Below are positions 8,046 to 17,117 of a stretch of 51,861 bases of DNA, piece by piece (positions within the stretch are counted from its first letter, which is position 1; the number at the start of each line of letters is the position of its first letter). Position numbers and translations under genes: made by a program. The notes under the pieces are model-generated. The model saw nothing but the letters and a program-made list of their open reading frames with translations, ran no database searches and was not told where the DNA came from. Origin of the DNA: Candidatus Rokuibacteriota bacterium (GTDB lineage: Bacteria; Methylomirabilota; Methylomirabilia; Rokubacteriales; CSP1-6); contig JACPIQ010000076.1 in assembly GCA_016188005.1 (NCBI GenBank), positions 1-51,861 of the forward strand, written 5' to 3'.

Positions 8046-8692
8046 GACTTGGAGACACCGCACCCGACTTCACGGCCGACTCCACCGAAGGACCGATCCG
8101 CTTCCACGAGTGGATCGGTGACCGCTGGGCGATCCTGTTCTCGCACCCCCGCGACTTCACGCCCGTGTGCACGACGGAGCTCGGCTACGTCGCGCGCCTC
8201 AAGCCGGAGCTCGACCGCCGCAACGTGAAGGCGATCGGCCTCTCGATCGATCCCGTGGACTCGCACAGGGGCTGGGCGGCCGACATCAAGGAGACGCAGG
8301 GGTACGCGCCGAACTTCCCGATCATTGCCGACCCGGCACGCGAGGTGGCGGACCTGTACGGGATGATCCATCCCGCACACGACGAGGTCTACACCGTGCG
8401 TACGGTCTTCGTGATCGACCCCAAGAAGAAGATCCGGCTGACGATCACCTATCCGCAGACCACCGGCCGCAACTTCGACGAGATCCTGCGCGTCATCGAC
8501 TCGCTCCAGCTCACGGATGCGCACAAGGTGGCGACGCCGGTGAACTGGCGGCAGGGCGAAGATGTCATCATCGTGCCCGCCGTGGGCGACGAGGAGGCGC
8601 GGGCGAGGTTCCCGAACGGCTGGCGCGCGCTCAAGCCGTATCTGCGTCTCACGCCACAGCCCGGCCGCGAGCACGGGAGGGCGGTGCCATGA
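8036..8692 (+). CDS. 1-Cys peroxiredoxin (Prx6/AhpC-TSA type)
   Basis: 218 residues, the usual length for the Prx6-type 1-Cys group. The peroxidatic cysteine is Cys45 in DFTPVCTTE, and the long C-terminal domain is present ([15 protein letters not shown], a hallmark of the group). It reduces hydroperoxides and needs an external thiol for recycling. An AGGAG site precedes the ATG, which lies inside the end of the ATP-grasp gene; the stop overlaps the carbonic anhydrase start (ATGA). The tight coupling suggests that the upstream ligase product or the downstream enzyme works in the same stress or metabolite context. Confidence 0.95.
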   Translation: MALRLGDTAPDFTADSTEGPIRFHEWIGDRWAILFSHPRDFTPVCTTELGYVARLKPELDRRNVKAIGLSIDPVDSHRGWAADIKETQGYAPNFPIIADPAREVADLYGMIHPAHDEVYTVRTVFVIDPKKKIRLTITYPQTTGRNFDEILRVIDSLQLTDAHKVATPVNWRQGEDVIIVPAVGDEEARARFPNGWRALKPYLRLTPQPGREHGRAVP

Positions 8693-9270
8693 GCAGGGTG
8701 CTCGACGACGTGCTCGAGGCGAACGCCGCGTACGCCCGGAGCTTCGGCGACAAGGGACGACTGCCGATGCCGCCGGCGCGCCGCTTCGCGATCCTCACCT
8801 GCATGGACGCCCGGCTCGACCCGGCGAAGTACGCCGGCCTGGCGGAGGGCGACGCGCACGTCATTCGTAACGCCGGCGGGCGGGCGAGCGACGATGCCGT
8901 GCGGTCGCTCGTGATCTCGCACAAGCTGCTCGGAACGAGCGAGTGGTTCGTCATCCACCACACGGACTGCGGAATGGAGACCTTCACCGATCACGTCATG
9001 CGTGACCTGCTCGCCCGGAGCCTCGACACCGCCCGGGTGGACGCGAACGGCTGGCACGACACGGGACAGGGCGGGGGCTCCACGGAGGGCGAGTTCATCG
9101 ACTGGCTCACGATCGGGGACCAGGCGCAGAGCGTGATCGCCGACGTCCGCCGGCTGCGCAGCCATCCGCTGGTTCCCGGCCGCATCCCGATCTACGGCCA
9201 CATCTACGATGTGCGGAGCGGCGTCCTCGTCGAGGTCACGGAGGCCACGAAGCTCGGGGCCGCCCGGTAG
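8689..9270 (+). CDS. Beta-class carbonic anhydrase
   Basis: 193 residues. Zinc ligands and the catalytic dyad of beta-carbonic anhydrases are visible: Cys38-Met-Asp40-Ala-Arg42, and His91/Cys94 in HHTDCGM. It interconverts CO2 and bicarbonate in the cytoplasm. The size and CMDARLDP motif fit the small bacterial beta type. It is third in the ATP-grasp/peroxiredoxin operon, starting in an ATGA overlap. It could supply bicarbonate to a carboxylating enzyme; no partner is evident here. Confidence 0.93.
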   Translation: MSRVLDDVLEANAAYARSFGDKGRLPMPPARRFAILTCMDARLDPAKYAGLAEGDAHVIRNAGGRASDDAVRSLVISHKLLGTSEWFVIHHTDCGMETFTDHVMRDLLARSLDTARVDANGWHDTGQGGGSTEGEFIDWLTIGDQAQSVIADVRRLRSHPLVPGRIPIYGHIYDVRSGVLVEVTEATKLGAAR

Positions 9271-9310
9271 CGAGGCGCCGAAGGAGCGTACCGTACGGCA
9301 ACCCCACGGC

Positions 9311-9330
9311 ACAGCCACCCGCAGGGCTGT
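9311..9330. terminator. Weak hairpin between convergent genes
   Basis: ACAGCC and GGCTGT form a 6-bp stem with an 8-nt loop in the 62-nt gap between the carbonic anhydrase gene and the leftward binding-protein gene. There is no T-run. Position is its main support. Confidence 0.3.
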
Positions 9331-9332
9331 CG

Positions 9333-10400
9333 TCACCGCTGGCCGGCCTCCCGGAGGTATGACGGGTCGATGAACGTCTCGGGCCTGAGGCCCGTGATCT
9401 TGTCTGTGCGTTCGATGACCCTGAGCATGCCAGCAAGGTCCTCGGGCGTCAGGGCTGCGTCTTTCACGAAGCCCTTCAGCTTGCCGACGACCGTGTCGTA
9501 CGTGGCCTCGGCCCTGTCCTGGGGCGTCTTCGTGTACTTCGTGAGCACGGACACGGAAGCCGCCCTGTTGGCCGGGTCGAGCAGGAAGCGGTTCGCATCG
9601 CGGATCGCTCTGGCGTAGGCGACGGTGGCCGCGCGGTTCTTCGCGGCGAAGGACTTGCTCACCATGTGGCTGATGAACACGAACCGGGCCGCTTCGTTGA
9701 CGTAGCCGAGCACCCTGAACCCGGCCTTCTGCGCGGTGAGGTCTTCGGGCGGCGAGAGCACCGTGCCTTGCACCGCGCCGGCGGTGATCGCGGCCAGACG
9801 CGTCGGCGTATTGCCGGACAGGACGAATTCGAAGTCCCTCTCGCCGAGCCCGTGGGCCCGGAGCAACTCGATGAGGAACAGAGTGGAGCCGGCCGTGACG
9901 CTCACCACCGCGATTCGCTTGCCGCGAAGCTTGTCGTACGTGTCGATGGTTGGTGCGGTGACGAGGGCGAGCGCGGGATAGGCGCCCCCTGCGATCATCG
10001 CGATCGGCGCGCCCTTGTTGACTCCCCGGATCATCGAGTCGGTCGCGGCGACACCGAAATCCGCCGACCCTGCAACGACCGCCTGAACGGTGTCCGGACC
10101 ACCCAGCGCATCGATGAACTCGGGCCGCAGATTGTTCTTTGCGAAGAAGCCCTGCGTCTCGGCGACCATCGTGTCCCAGTAGTGCGAGCCGGCCTTGAGC
10201 CCGCCCCCGATCGCGACCTTGATCGGGGTCATCGCCGCCAGTGCCGTCTCCCGGGCGCCGGCCGCTCCCGCGGAGGTTCCGGACGACTGTGCCGACGCAG
10301 TCGCGGGCGCGGCAGCGTCGCCGCCGGTGACGCTGACGAGGGCGGCGATCAGGAGGACCGTTGCGGGAATACTCAGCTGTGGCAGGCAACGAATCTTCAT
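9333..10400 (-). CDS. NMT1/TauA-type ABC substrate-binding protein
   Basis: 355 residues with a signal peptide (MKIRCLPQ, a hydrophobic core IPATVLLIAALVSV, then an Ala/Ser-rich linker). The body follows the NMT1 (nitrate/sulfonate/taurine-type) pattern: IKVAIGGGLKAGSHYWDTMVA, GVAATDSMIRGVNKGAPIAM, LRGKRIAVVS and later AAITAGAVQGTVLSPP. It captures a small organic solute in the periplasm. A GGAGG site precedes the ATG. It is last in the leftward operon after the UGSC-like, lyase and DUF6282 genes; no ATPase or permease accompanies it on this strand, so it must use a transporter encoded elsewhere. Confidence 0.9.
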   Translation of the reverse strand: MKIRCLPQLSIPATVLLIAALVSVTGGDAAAPATASAQSSGTSAGAAGARETALAAMTPIKVAIGGGLKAGSHYWDTMVAETQGFFAKNNLRPEFIDALGGPDTVQAVVAGSADFGVAATDSMIRGVNKGAPIAMIAGGAYPALALVTAPTIDTYDKLRGKRIAVVSVTAGSTLFLIELLRAHGLGERDFEFVLSGNTPTRLAAITAGAVQGTVLSPPEDLTAQKAGFRVLGYVNEAARFVFISHMVSKSFAAKNRAATVAYARAIRDANRFLLDPANRAASVSVLTKYTKTPQDRAEATYDTVVGKLKGFVKDAALTPEDLAGMLRVIERTDKITGLRPETFIDPSYLREAGQR

Positions 10401-10479
10401 CGGATGGACCTCCGTGCTTCGATCGTGGCCCAGGGCTTCACTGCGGGAGCCCACTCGGGCTGCCCGGTCACATCGCGCC

Positions 10480-11382
10480 TCATCCCGCCTCGTCCAGCCC
10501 CAGCAGCCTGCTCGGGTTGACCTGAACCATGGTGCGGATGGCATCCGCGCCGATCCCCAGCTGCAGGAGGATCCCGATGAACATGCGCAGCATCTCGGGC
10601 GCTGAGGGACACCATTCCCGAAAGTAGTCGGTCGTCAGCACGCACTTCTCCGGGCTCAGGTCCCGGATCAGTCGCAGGAGTCTCTGTGGTTCAAGCCTCT
10701 GGAATGGAAGCAGACTGAGAAAGCACAGCTCGATGGTGGCGCCGAGTTCCGCCATCCGCAGGATCTGCTCATCGCTGGCGCCGACAGAACCGGAATGAGG
10801 ATGGCCGAACACCAGCCTTCGGAACCCGATCCGGGCCGCCTCTTCCGCCAGTGCGATGCTCTCCACGGGGGAGAGGTGGGACGTGGACAGCGCGAGCTTG
10901 TGAGCGTGGGCGACGGCGAGCACCTCTCTGGCACACGGGAGAAGACGGCCGTCGGTGTCGACCACAGAGATACCCTTGTCCGGCGTCAACCCCTCCAGGC
11001 GCGGAAACCACCCCTTCATGGACTTGCTGGCCGCCTCTCGCCGCAAGTCGTGCGCCGCGCTCCACGTGGGCATGAACACGAGCCTGGCTCCGAGGCGCGC
11101 CGCCGCCTCGACGACCCACGGGTCCACTCCCCCGACAACCGAATTCAACGTGATGCTGCCCAGTACGAGGATGTCAGGGACCATATGCCGCAAGTGGAAG
11201 GCTGGAACCATCGTGGGCCACAGGTGGGACTTGAGGACGATGGCGCGCATACCCAGATCGCGTGCGCACGCCGCCCACTCCCAGTCGTCCAGCCGCTTTG
11301 GGATGTCGAGCCCAACTTCGGGCTGGCCGTGCGTGTGGAGATCCACCGCCCCGCGCATCAGTTCCGTTGCGAGGCCTCTCAT
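10480..11382 (-). CDS. DUF6282-type metal-dependent hydrolase
   Basis: 300 residues. Metal-binding style motifs are spaced as in amidohydrolase/PHP-like barrels: DLHTH (His16, His18), VLKSHLWP, TSHLSP, FGHPHSG and a late LTTDYF. The pattern MRAIVLKSH...LNSVVGG...FMPTWSAAH matches what I recall of DUF6282. The reaction is uncharacterised, probably hydrolysis of a cyclic or amide substrate. It lies 26 nt after the lyase gene, so it is in the same transcription unit. Confidence 0.82.
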   Translation of the reverse strand: MRGLATELMRGAVDLHTHGQPEVGLDIPKRLDDWEWAACARDLGMRAIVLKSHLWPTMVPAFHLRHMVPDILVLGSITLNSVVGGVDPWVVEAAARLGARLVFMPTWSAAHDLRREAASKSMKGWFPRLEGLTPDKGISVVDTDGRLLPCAREVLAVAHAHKLALSTSHLSPVESIALAEEAARIGFRRLVFGHPHSGSVGASDEQILRMAELGATIELCFLSLLPFQRLEPQRLLRLIRDLSPEKCVLTTDYFREWCPSAPEMLRMFIGILLQLGIGADAIRTMVQVNPSRLLGLDEAG

Positions 11383-11408
11383 GTCGTCGCCCTCCCACGC
11401 GCCTCGGT

Positions 11409-12617
11409 TCAGAGACTCCGCCGCAGTTGCTCGGCAAGCGCCCTGAACTCAGCGTCCGTCAGGCGGCGCTTCTTCTCGACCGCGGCCTCATTCACCTGGT
11501 CCACCAGGCGGGCCACCATGGCTTCTGGTACGTCAAGACCCAGCTGTCGAAGCTTCGTCCCGACGCCAACGGCTCCGACCCCTCGACCGAGGTCGATCTG
11601 GAACGACTGGCCAATCAGGCCGGGGCTGTAGGGGAACTGGATGCTCTCGTCGAGGACAATGGTCCGCATGATGTGGTCTCGCTTGTACATCCAGTTCCTG
11701 TCTGCCACGATCGGCTTCTGCTCGTCGATTGGCATTCCGGTGCACTTCGAAAACAGGCGGGACACCTCGGTCAGCTTTTCCGTGGCGTACCCGAGGTCTT
11801 TTTCGTACAGACACATGAGCGCCATCACGATCTCGGCAAGGGGCGCAATCCCGGATCTGGCGGGATCTGAGCCGTTCACCGCGACTTCGGCCCCGCCGGC
11901 TCCAGCATCGAGGGCCGCGAGCGTGTTCGCCGTCCCGAGGCCAAAGTCGTTGTGGCAGTGAACACGAACCTTGACGCCGGTCTCACGGGTCACTTTCTGG
12001 ACCAGGAAGCGCATGAGGGAGGGCTTGGCGACGCCCACCGTGTCATTGAGTACCAGCGTCGATGCCCCGGCTTCGCCGGCCATCCTGCCGGTCTCGATGA
12101 GGAACCCGAGGTCTGTGCGAGGGGCATCGGTGAACCCAAGGGTCACTTTCGGGGCGCCCAGGTCGAAGGCGAGCTTCACCGCGTCCAGCGCGCGTTGCTT
12201 GATGCCTTCGACCGACATGGCAGGCTCGCCGAGGATCCATTTCCGCGGAGTGGTGATCGAGGGGTGAACGAGATCGGCGCCACTCCCGACCGCCACGCGG
12301 ATCTCCTCCTTCCAGTTTGCATATCCATAGGGGTGGTACGGACGGCACTCGACCTCCATCCTCGCCCTCACGCCCGCGTCCCGGCACGCACTGATGACCT
12401 CCTTGCAGCCTTGCGCGTGCAGCTGGAGTGTCGGCACCCCCAGGTCGTCGAGGGCTTTGGCAAGCTGGGCCTTTTGGCTCAGGGTCAGCCGAGCGTCGAA
12501 CACGACCTCCTCCCGCAGCGTGATCTCCACCAACTCGATGGTGTCGACCAGCTGTTCCCCTTGCCGGACCGTGTCCAGGGAATTCAGGCTGCCCACGTAG
12601 ATCTTGCTCTTGTCCAA
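11409..12617 (-). CDS. DRE-TIM metallolyase (HMG-CoA lyase/isopropylmalate synthase-like)
   Basis: About 402 residues. The N-terminal TIM barrel starts with EITLREEVVF (near residue 31), where the usual DxTLRDG has Glu in place of both Asp residues, and contains the metal site VHCHNDFGLG (near residue 219) and LNDTVG. The family makes or breaks C-C bonds next to a thioester or carboxylate. The start is probably TTG: AAGGGGGAGG lies just upstream, no ATG or GTG fits as well, and the frame is open further upstream only because of GC bias. It shares the operon with the UGSC-like gene (110 nt upstream) and DUF6282. The acid substitutions make its exact reaction uncertain. Confidence 0.85.
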   Translation of the reverse strand: MDKSKIYVGSLNSLDTVRQGEQLVDTIELVEITLREEVVFDARLTLSQKAQLAKALDDLGVPTLQLHAQGCKEVISACRDAGVRARMEVECRPYHPYGYANWKEEIRVAVGSGADLVHPSITTPRKWILGEPAMSVEGIKQRALDAVKLAFDLGAPKVTLGFTDAPRTDLGFLIETGRMAGEAGASTLVLNDTVGVAKPSLMRFLVQKVTRETGVKVRVHCHNDFGLGTANTLAALDAGAGGAEVAVNGSDPARSGIAPLAEIVMALMCLYEKDLGYATEKLTEVSRLFSKCTGMPIDEQKPIVADRNWMYKRDHIMRTIVLDESIQFPYSPGLIGQSFQIDLGRGVGAVGVGTKLRQLGLDVPEAMVARLVDQVNEAAVEKKRRLTDAEFRALAEQLRRSL

Positions 12618-12727
12618 TGACCTCCCCCTTCTCTCGCGTTCGACGAAGAATTCTGGGCCCGCCCACCATGGAGCCGCGCGGTCCCGTCGGTGCGTGATGG
12701 CATCGTCAAGGCTCGCCGCGGACGGGG

Positions 12728-14422
12728 CTACCGCACTCGGCCGGAAGCTGGTGCCGTCACCCGTTCCCAGCAGAGCCGGCTCCAGCCCCACGGGACTGCC
12801 ACCATCGACTGGGGCCCCCATCCGCCGGCGACGACGACCCAGATGTCCTCGGGTCGTTCGACAACGGGGATGTCGGCCAGGGCTGACATCCATTTCGGAC
12901 GCGACGCCAGCACGCCGCGGCCGAGAAGGTCCTGTTTCTTGTTTCGGATCTTCTCGTACAGGTATCGCTGCACGTCGGCCTTCGGCCAACCACGGTCCGC
13001 GATGAGCCAGGCGTGCTCGGGATTCAGGATCACGATCAGCTCGGCCGGAAAGTAGGCGTTGTTCGAGCCCGGGGAGGTCGCCGAGCGAGCGACCGTTTCG
13101 AGGATGAGCTCGGGCTCCTTCGCCAGATGCTCGAGAACGTTCCGCGGGCCTTCCACGCGATGGGCGACGACAATGGTGGAATCCTTGTCGCACAGGTCCT
13201 CGTGGAGGCCCGGCCACGGTGACTCGGCGATGTTTTCCGCGAAGCAGTAGGAGTACTGGGCAGGGGATCCCAGCACGGAGAGAGTTCCCTTCCCGGGAAC
13301 AGCCCCCACGGTGTTGATCACCGTCAAGGAGATGGCGCGCCCTATGGTCGCGTTCGACCTGAAGCCGGGCCCCAGGCATGCCATGCCCGAGGCGACGCCC
13401 ACCTCGTCGGCGAGGGGGCCGCTCACCAGGACCATGTTCCCCGAAGGATGGGTGGTGATGGACGCCCATGAGAGTGCGTAGCGCTCCTGGGCCATCGCCT
13501 TGAAGGCAGCCAGCACGATGGGAAAACAGTCGGGCGTGCATCCGGCCAGCACCGCGTTGACCGCGATGTCTTTGACCGTGACGTTCGCGAAGACCGGGCC
13601 GACGCTTGGAGCGACGATGGTCTCGGGTGGCTCGGGCGAACCCCCCAGCATTCGAGATACCTTCTCCACGGTGGGGACCACCACGGGTAAACCATCACCC
13701 AACCGATCCTCGGAGAGCAGATCGAGCAGCGCTTCACTGAAGTCGCTCCGCGTGGAGGTTGGACGAAATGTGACCCCGCCGTCACCGTCCGCGGCGTGCA
13801 GCTCTCCCTCCACGGTCAACTGCTGGTAACGGGCCCAATCGCGCTCTCCCGTCGTCTCGGCCGGACTGGGACCCGTCCGGAGCCGGTCCGCGATCTCGGA
13901 GCTCAGGGCGCGCAAGACGTCAGCCGTGAGCCGGGCCGATCGAGCCGGTATGCGCACGATCGGCAGGTTTGGCATTGATCGCGAGGCCATCGTCTGCGCG
14001 AGGCGAATTCCCAGGTCGTTGCACACCATGACGCACGGAAGACCCTCTTTGATCAGCCGCCTGGTGAGGAGACAGGTTCTGTACGTGGCGCCCGCGTCGC
14101 CGATCCCGACAACAACGCCATCGGGCCTGTGACTCCGGATCTCACCAAGCAGTTGTCCTTCTATGGCCTCATCGTATTCGGAGAGCATGTGCCGCGTGAC
14201 GAGGTGACACGTGACCTGGAGCGTCTGGAACAGGTCGGCCACGACCGGATAGAAGTCCCTGTACACGACGTACTCGGGACTCATCTTGCCGTTGTTGAAG
14301 AATACTACCGTCTTGCCTCCCAGGTGTTCCAGCCAGGCCCTGACATAGGCCGGCTCCAGCGACACCTTCGGTCGCAGGCTCTCAATGCTCCCGAGAGAAA
14401 GCCGCGCCTGTTTCGTGTCCAC
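12728..14422 (-). CDS. UGSC-like domain fused to its large partner domain, UGSC motif absent
   Basis: About 564 residues. Residues about 25-160 resemble UGSC-family (seleno)proteins: GKTVVFFNNGK, then VVVGIGD, EGLPCVMVCND and a final LPIVRIP. Where the family has a Sec/Cys-Gly-Ser-Cys motif this protein reads DAGAT (109-113), so the redox pair is lost. Residues about 230-530 match the large protein that I recall accompanying UGSC proteins (MLGGSPEPPETIVA, CTPDCFPIVLAA, TTHPSGNMVLVSGP, GRAISLTVINTVG, GSNNAYFPAE). GTG is chosen because GGGAGAGG lies 8-10 nt before it; an ATG 18 nt upstream lacks spacing. It heads the leftward operon. Function is unknown. Confidence 0.72.
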   Translation of the reverse strand: MDTKQARLSLGSIESLRPKVSLEPAYVRAWLEHLGGKTVVFFNNGKMSPEYVVYRDFYPVVADLFQTLQVTCHLVTRHMLSEYDEAIEGQLLGEIRSHRPDGVVVGIGDAGATYRTCLLTRRLIKEGLPCVMVCNDLGIRLAQTMASRSMPNLPIVRIPARSARLTADVLRALSSEIADRLRTGPSPAETTGERDWARYQQLTVEGELHAADGDGGVTFRPTSTRSDFSEALLDLLSEDRLGDGLPVVVPTVEKVSRMLGGSPEPPETIVAPSVGPVFANVTVKDIAVNAVLAGCTPDCFPIVLAAFKAMAQERYALSWASITTHPSGNMVLVSGPLADEVGVASGMACLGPGFRSNATIGRAISLTVINTVGAVPGKGTLSVLGSPAQYSYCFAENIAESPWPGLHEDLCDKDSTIVVAHRVEGPRNVLEHLAKEPELILETVARSATSPGSNNAYFPAELIVILNPEHAWLIADRGWPKADVQRYLYEKIRNKKQDLLGRGVLASRPKWMSALADIPVVERPEDIWVVVAGGWGPQSMVAVPWGWSRLCWERVTAPASGRVR

Positions 14423-14572
14423 GGTGTCGACCTCTCCCATCTCTCCGGGTACCGAGGCGACGGTGCTCGCACCCTCGCCTTCACATCGTTTGAGCACCCG
14501 TCGACCGTACCTCTGCTCGCCGTCCCCGTCAACCACCCGCATCATCGCAGGGGTCCGTGACCGAGATGTCTT

Positions 14573-14618
14573 CTGAGTCGATGGGCTCAGTTGACACGGC
14601 GGTCGTGAATGGTATAAG
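14573..14618 (+). promoter_or_regulatory. Sigma70 promoter with upstream CTGAG/CTCAG inverted repeat
   Basis: TTGACA (14591-14596), a 16-nt spacer and TATAAG (14613-14618) make one of the best promoter matches in the window, starting transcription about 30 nt before the binding-protein ATG. Directly upstream of the -35, CTGAG and CTCAG (14573-14590) form an inverted repeat with an 8-nt spacer, the usual place for an activator site. It lies between the divergent operons. Confidence 0.7.
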
Positions 14619-14657
14619 AGGCTGGGGTCGCAACCTCAGAGGGGGAAGGGAGATCAG

Positions 14658-15716
14658 ATGAAGAGCAGACGTGAGTTTCTGAAGATTGCTCTGGCAGTGG
14701 GTGCCACGGCGCCCTCCCGCGGTTGGGCCGCTGGCAGGCAGCTCGAGAAGGAGCTGGTGTTCTCGGGGCGCGGCGGCTCCCTCGGGGACGTTTGGAAGAG
14801 GAGCGTGATCCCCCCCTTCGAGAAGAAGTTCAACTGCAAGGTCACCTACGTGACGAACGACTCGACCCCCGCCTTCGCGAAGATCGTCGCCGAACGGCAC
14901 CGGCCCCAGACCGACGTGCTGTGGGCCACCGACCAGACCCATCAGCAGGGCGTCGCGATGGGCGTCTTCGAGAAGTTCGACGCCAGCCAGGTTCCCAACC
15001 TGGCCAACCTGTATGACTTCGCCAGGTACAAGAACAACGTCGGGGTGTGGTGGAGCGTTGGCGCCGCCGTCATGGAGTACAACGCGCAGATCTACAAGGA
15101 GAGGAACATCCCGGCCCCCACCTCGTGGAGCGACTTCTGGGTTCCAGAGGTCAAGGGCCGCGTCCTCTGGATGGACCTGACAACGCTCCAGGGTCTGGTC
15201 TCCTTCTTGATGATCAACAAGCTCGCCGGCGGCTCCGAGAAGAACGTCGACCCCGGCTTCAACCTCCTCAAGTCCCACCTCAAGGACGTCGTCGGCATCG
15301 TGAGCTCGCCGTCCCAGGTCGACGAAATGCTCCAGCAGAAGTCGGCATGGCTCGTGCCGAATCAGCTGGCCCGCGTCCTCCTGCTCAAGGGCGCCGGCGT
15401 CCCCGTCGAAGCGGGCTATCCGAAGGAGGGAATCCCGGCCACGGGCTTGCAGCTCGAGGTCATCAAGGGCGCACCGCACCCCAACCTGGGCCTGGAGTTC
15501 GTCAACTGGGTCCTGACTGACGAGATGCAGCTCATCGTTGCCCGCGACATGGCGCTCGGACCCGTTTCCAAGACGCTCAGGCTCGACCCGAAGGTGGCCG
15601 CGCGGGTGATCTACGGTGAGGACAAGGTCTCCAGGCTCGTGAACTTCGACTACGACGTCATCGGGGCCAACTTCGGGAAGTGGGTCGAGCGCTGGAACAG
15701 GGAGTTCGCCAGGTAG
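14658..15716 (+). CDS. Tat-exported ABC substrate-binding protein (iron/polyamine-type, family 1)
   Basis: 352 residues. A twin-arginine signal (SRREFLK, residues 3-9) precedes the family 1 solute-binding fold: VWKRSVIPPFEKKFNCKVTYV, ADQ-type TDVLWATDQT, WWSVGAAVMEYNAQIY and the C-terminal GLEFVNWVLTDEMQ. It recognises a solute in the periplasm for the ATPase/permease pair encoded further along the same operon. GGGGGAAGGGAG precedes the ATG. It is the first gene after the strong promoter. Confidence 0.92.
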   Translation: MKSRREFLKIALAVGATAPSRGWAAGRQLEKELVFSGRGGSLGDVWKRSVIPPFEKKFNCKVTYVTNDSTPAFAKIVAERHRPQTDVLWATDQTHQQGVAMGVFEKFDASQVPNLANLYDFARYKNNVGVWWSVGAAVMEYNAQIYKERNIPAPTSWSDFWVPEVKGRVLWMDLTTLQGLVSFLMINKLAGGSEKNVDPGFNLLKSHLKDVVGIVSSPSQVDEMLQQKSAWLVPNQLARVLLLKGAGVPVEAGYPKEGIPATGLQLEVIKGAPHPNLGLEFVNWVLTDEMQLIVARDMALGPVSKTLRLDPKVAARVIYGEDKVSRLVNFDYDVIGANFGKWVERWNREFAR

Positions 15717-15731
15717 CGGAGAGGTGCAACA

Positions 15732-17105
15732 GTGGTCGAGATTCGCGTCCTGGCTCCGACGGGCATGCTGGGCACCGGTTTCTCGGAGGTGTCCTTCTGG
15801 CAGGCCTTCGAGAAGTTTGACCCTCATTTCATCGGCTGTGACGCTGGCTCGACCGACAGCGGTCCCGACAAGCTGGGGACGGGCAAGTGTCAGTTTTCCC
15901 GCCCGGCCTGCAAGCGAGACCTCCGGCTCATGGTCCTGGCGGCACGCCGGTACGGCATCCCGCTCCTGGTCGGTTCCGCCGGGACCGCCGGGGCGGACCC
16001 GAATCTGGCCTGGCTGTCCGACATCGTCGCCGAGATCGCCCGCGAGGAAGGACTGCACTTCCGCCTGGCGCTCATTCATGCAGAGCAGGACCGCAGCTAC
16101 CTGAAGCGACGGCTCCGCGAAGGTCGCATCAGGCCCCTCGAGCCGGCGCCCGAACTCACCGAGGCGGTGATCGACCGCAGCGAGCACATCGTCGGCATGA
16201 TGGGCTCTGAGCCCTTCGTCAAGGCGCTGGACGGTGGGGCTGATGTGGTGCTCGCCGGCCGCTCCAGCGATACGTCCATCTATGCGGCCATCCCGATGAC
16301 GAAGGGGTTCCCGCCCGGCCTTGTCTGGCACGCCGCCAAGATCCTCGAATGCGGGGCGGCGGCGGTTGTCCGACGTTCGGCGCCGGACGGGATGATCGCC
16401 TGGATCCGGAGCGACCACTTCGTCCTCGAGCCGGTCAACCCGACGATGGTCTGCTCCCCGGTGAGCGTGGCCGCGCACACGCTGTACGAGAACGGGAGCC
16501 CCTACATCCTTCACGAACCGTCGGGGCACCTCGACACGTCCGACGCCACCTATGAGGCGGTGAGCGACCGCGCAGTGAAGGTGAGCGGGAGCCGGTTCGT
16601 GCAGGGCGACCAGTATACCGTCAAGCTGGAGGGGGCCGAGAAGGTCGGGTACCAGACCATCGTCGTGGCAGGCGTTCGCGACCCACTGATCATTGCCCAG
16701 ATCGACGACTGGCTGGCCGAGGTCCGGGAGAGGGCAGAGCGCCGCGCCAACGAGTTTCTCGCCGGCTCCTCGTCGAGCAGCTACAGCATCCATTTCCGCG
16801 TCTACGGCAAGAATGGTGTGATGGGCGCCCTGGAGCCGGTCCGGGAGGTCCGCGGCCACGAGCTGTGCCTCATCATCGAGGTGACTGCGAGCACCCAGGA
16901 GCACGCCACGGGCATCGCCGCCAGCACGGCCCACATTGCCGTCCACAACCCGATCCCTCAGTGGACCGGCCTGATCACCGGCCTCGCCTTTCCCCACGCG
17001 CCCCAGGAGATCGAGCGCGGCGCCGTCTACCGGTTCAACATGAACCACCTGGTATTCCCGGACGATCCGTGTGAGATGTTCCCCATTGAGCACGTCCAGC
17101 TCTAG
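15732..17105 (+). CDS. AtuA-family (DUF1446) protein
   Basis: 457 residues, the usual length. The sequence shows the family's signatures: CDAGSTDSGPDKLGTG near the start, IPLLVGSAGTAGADPNL, AVVRRSAPDGMIAWI and HFVLEPVNP. AtuA was named from acyclic terpene utilisation in Pseudomonas, but its reaction is not established. GTG start with GGAGAGG 7 nt upstream. It is followed 12 nt later by DUF4387, a common companion, then HyuA/HyuB, so the four may work as one complex. Confidence 0.9.
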   Translation: MVEIRVLAPTGMLGTGFSEVSFWQAFEKFDPHFIGCDAGSTDSGPDKLGTGKCQFSRPACKRDLRLMVLAARRYGIPLLVGSAGTAGADPNLAWLSDIVAEIAREEGLHFRLALIHAEQDRSYLKRRLREGRIRPLEPAPELTEAVIDRSEHIVGMMGSEPFVKALDGGADVVLAGRSSDTSIYAAIPMTKGFPPGLVWHAAKILECGAAAVVRRSAPDGMIAWIRSDHFVLEPVNPTMVCSPVSVAAHTLYENGSPYILHEPSGHLDTSDATYEAVSDRAVKVSGSRFVQGDQYTVKLEGAEKVGYQTIVVAGVRDPLIIAQIDDWLAEVRERAERRANEFLAGSSSSSYSIHFRVYGKNGVMGALEPVREVRGHELCLIIEVTASTQEHATGIAASTAHIAVHNPIPQWTGLITGLAFPHAPQEIERGAVYRFNMNHLVFPDDPCEMFPIEHVQL

Positions 17106-17117
17106 AGGGACCCGCGC

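Noticed and set aside
11409-13541. A 710-codon fusion of the lyase with upstream sequence
   Set aside because: The upstream third overlaps the UGSC-like gene in another frame; the strong GGGGGAGG site places the real start at 12617.
12728-14422. A possible selenocysteine codon in the UGSC-like gene
   Set aside because: No in-frame TGA occurs; the motif position is GCC (Ala).
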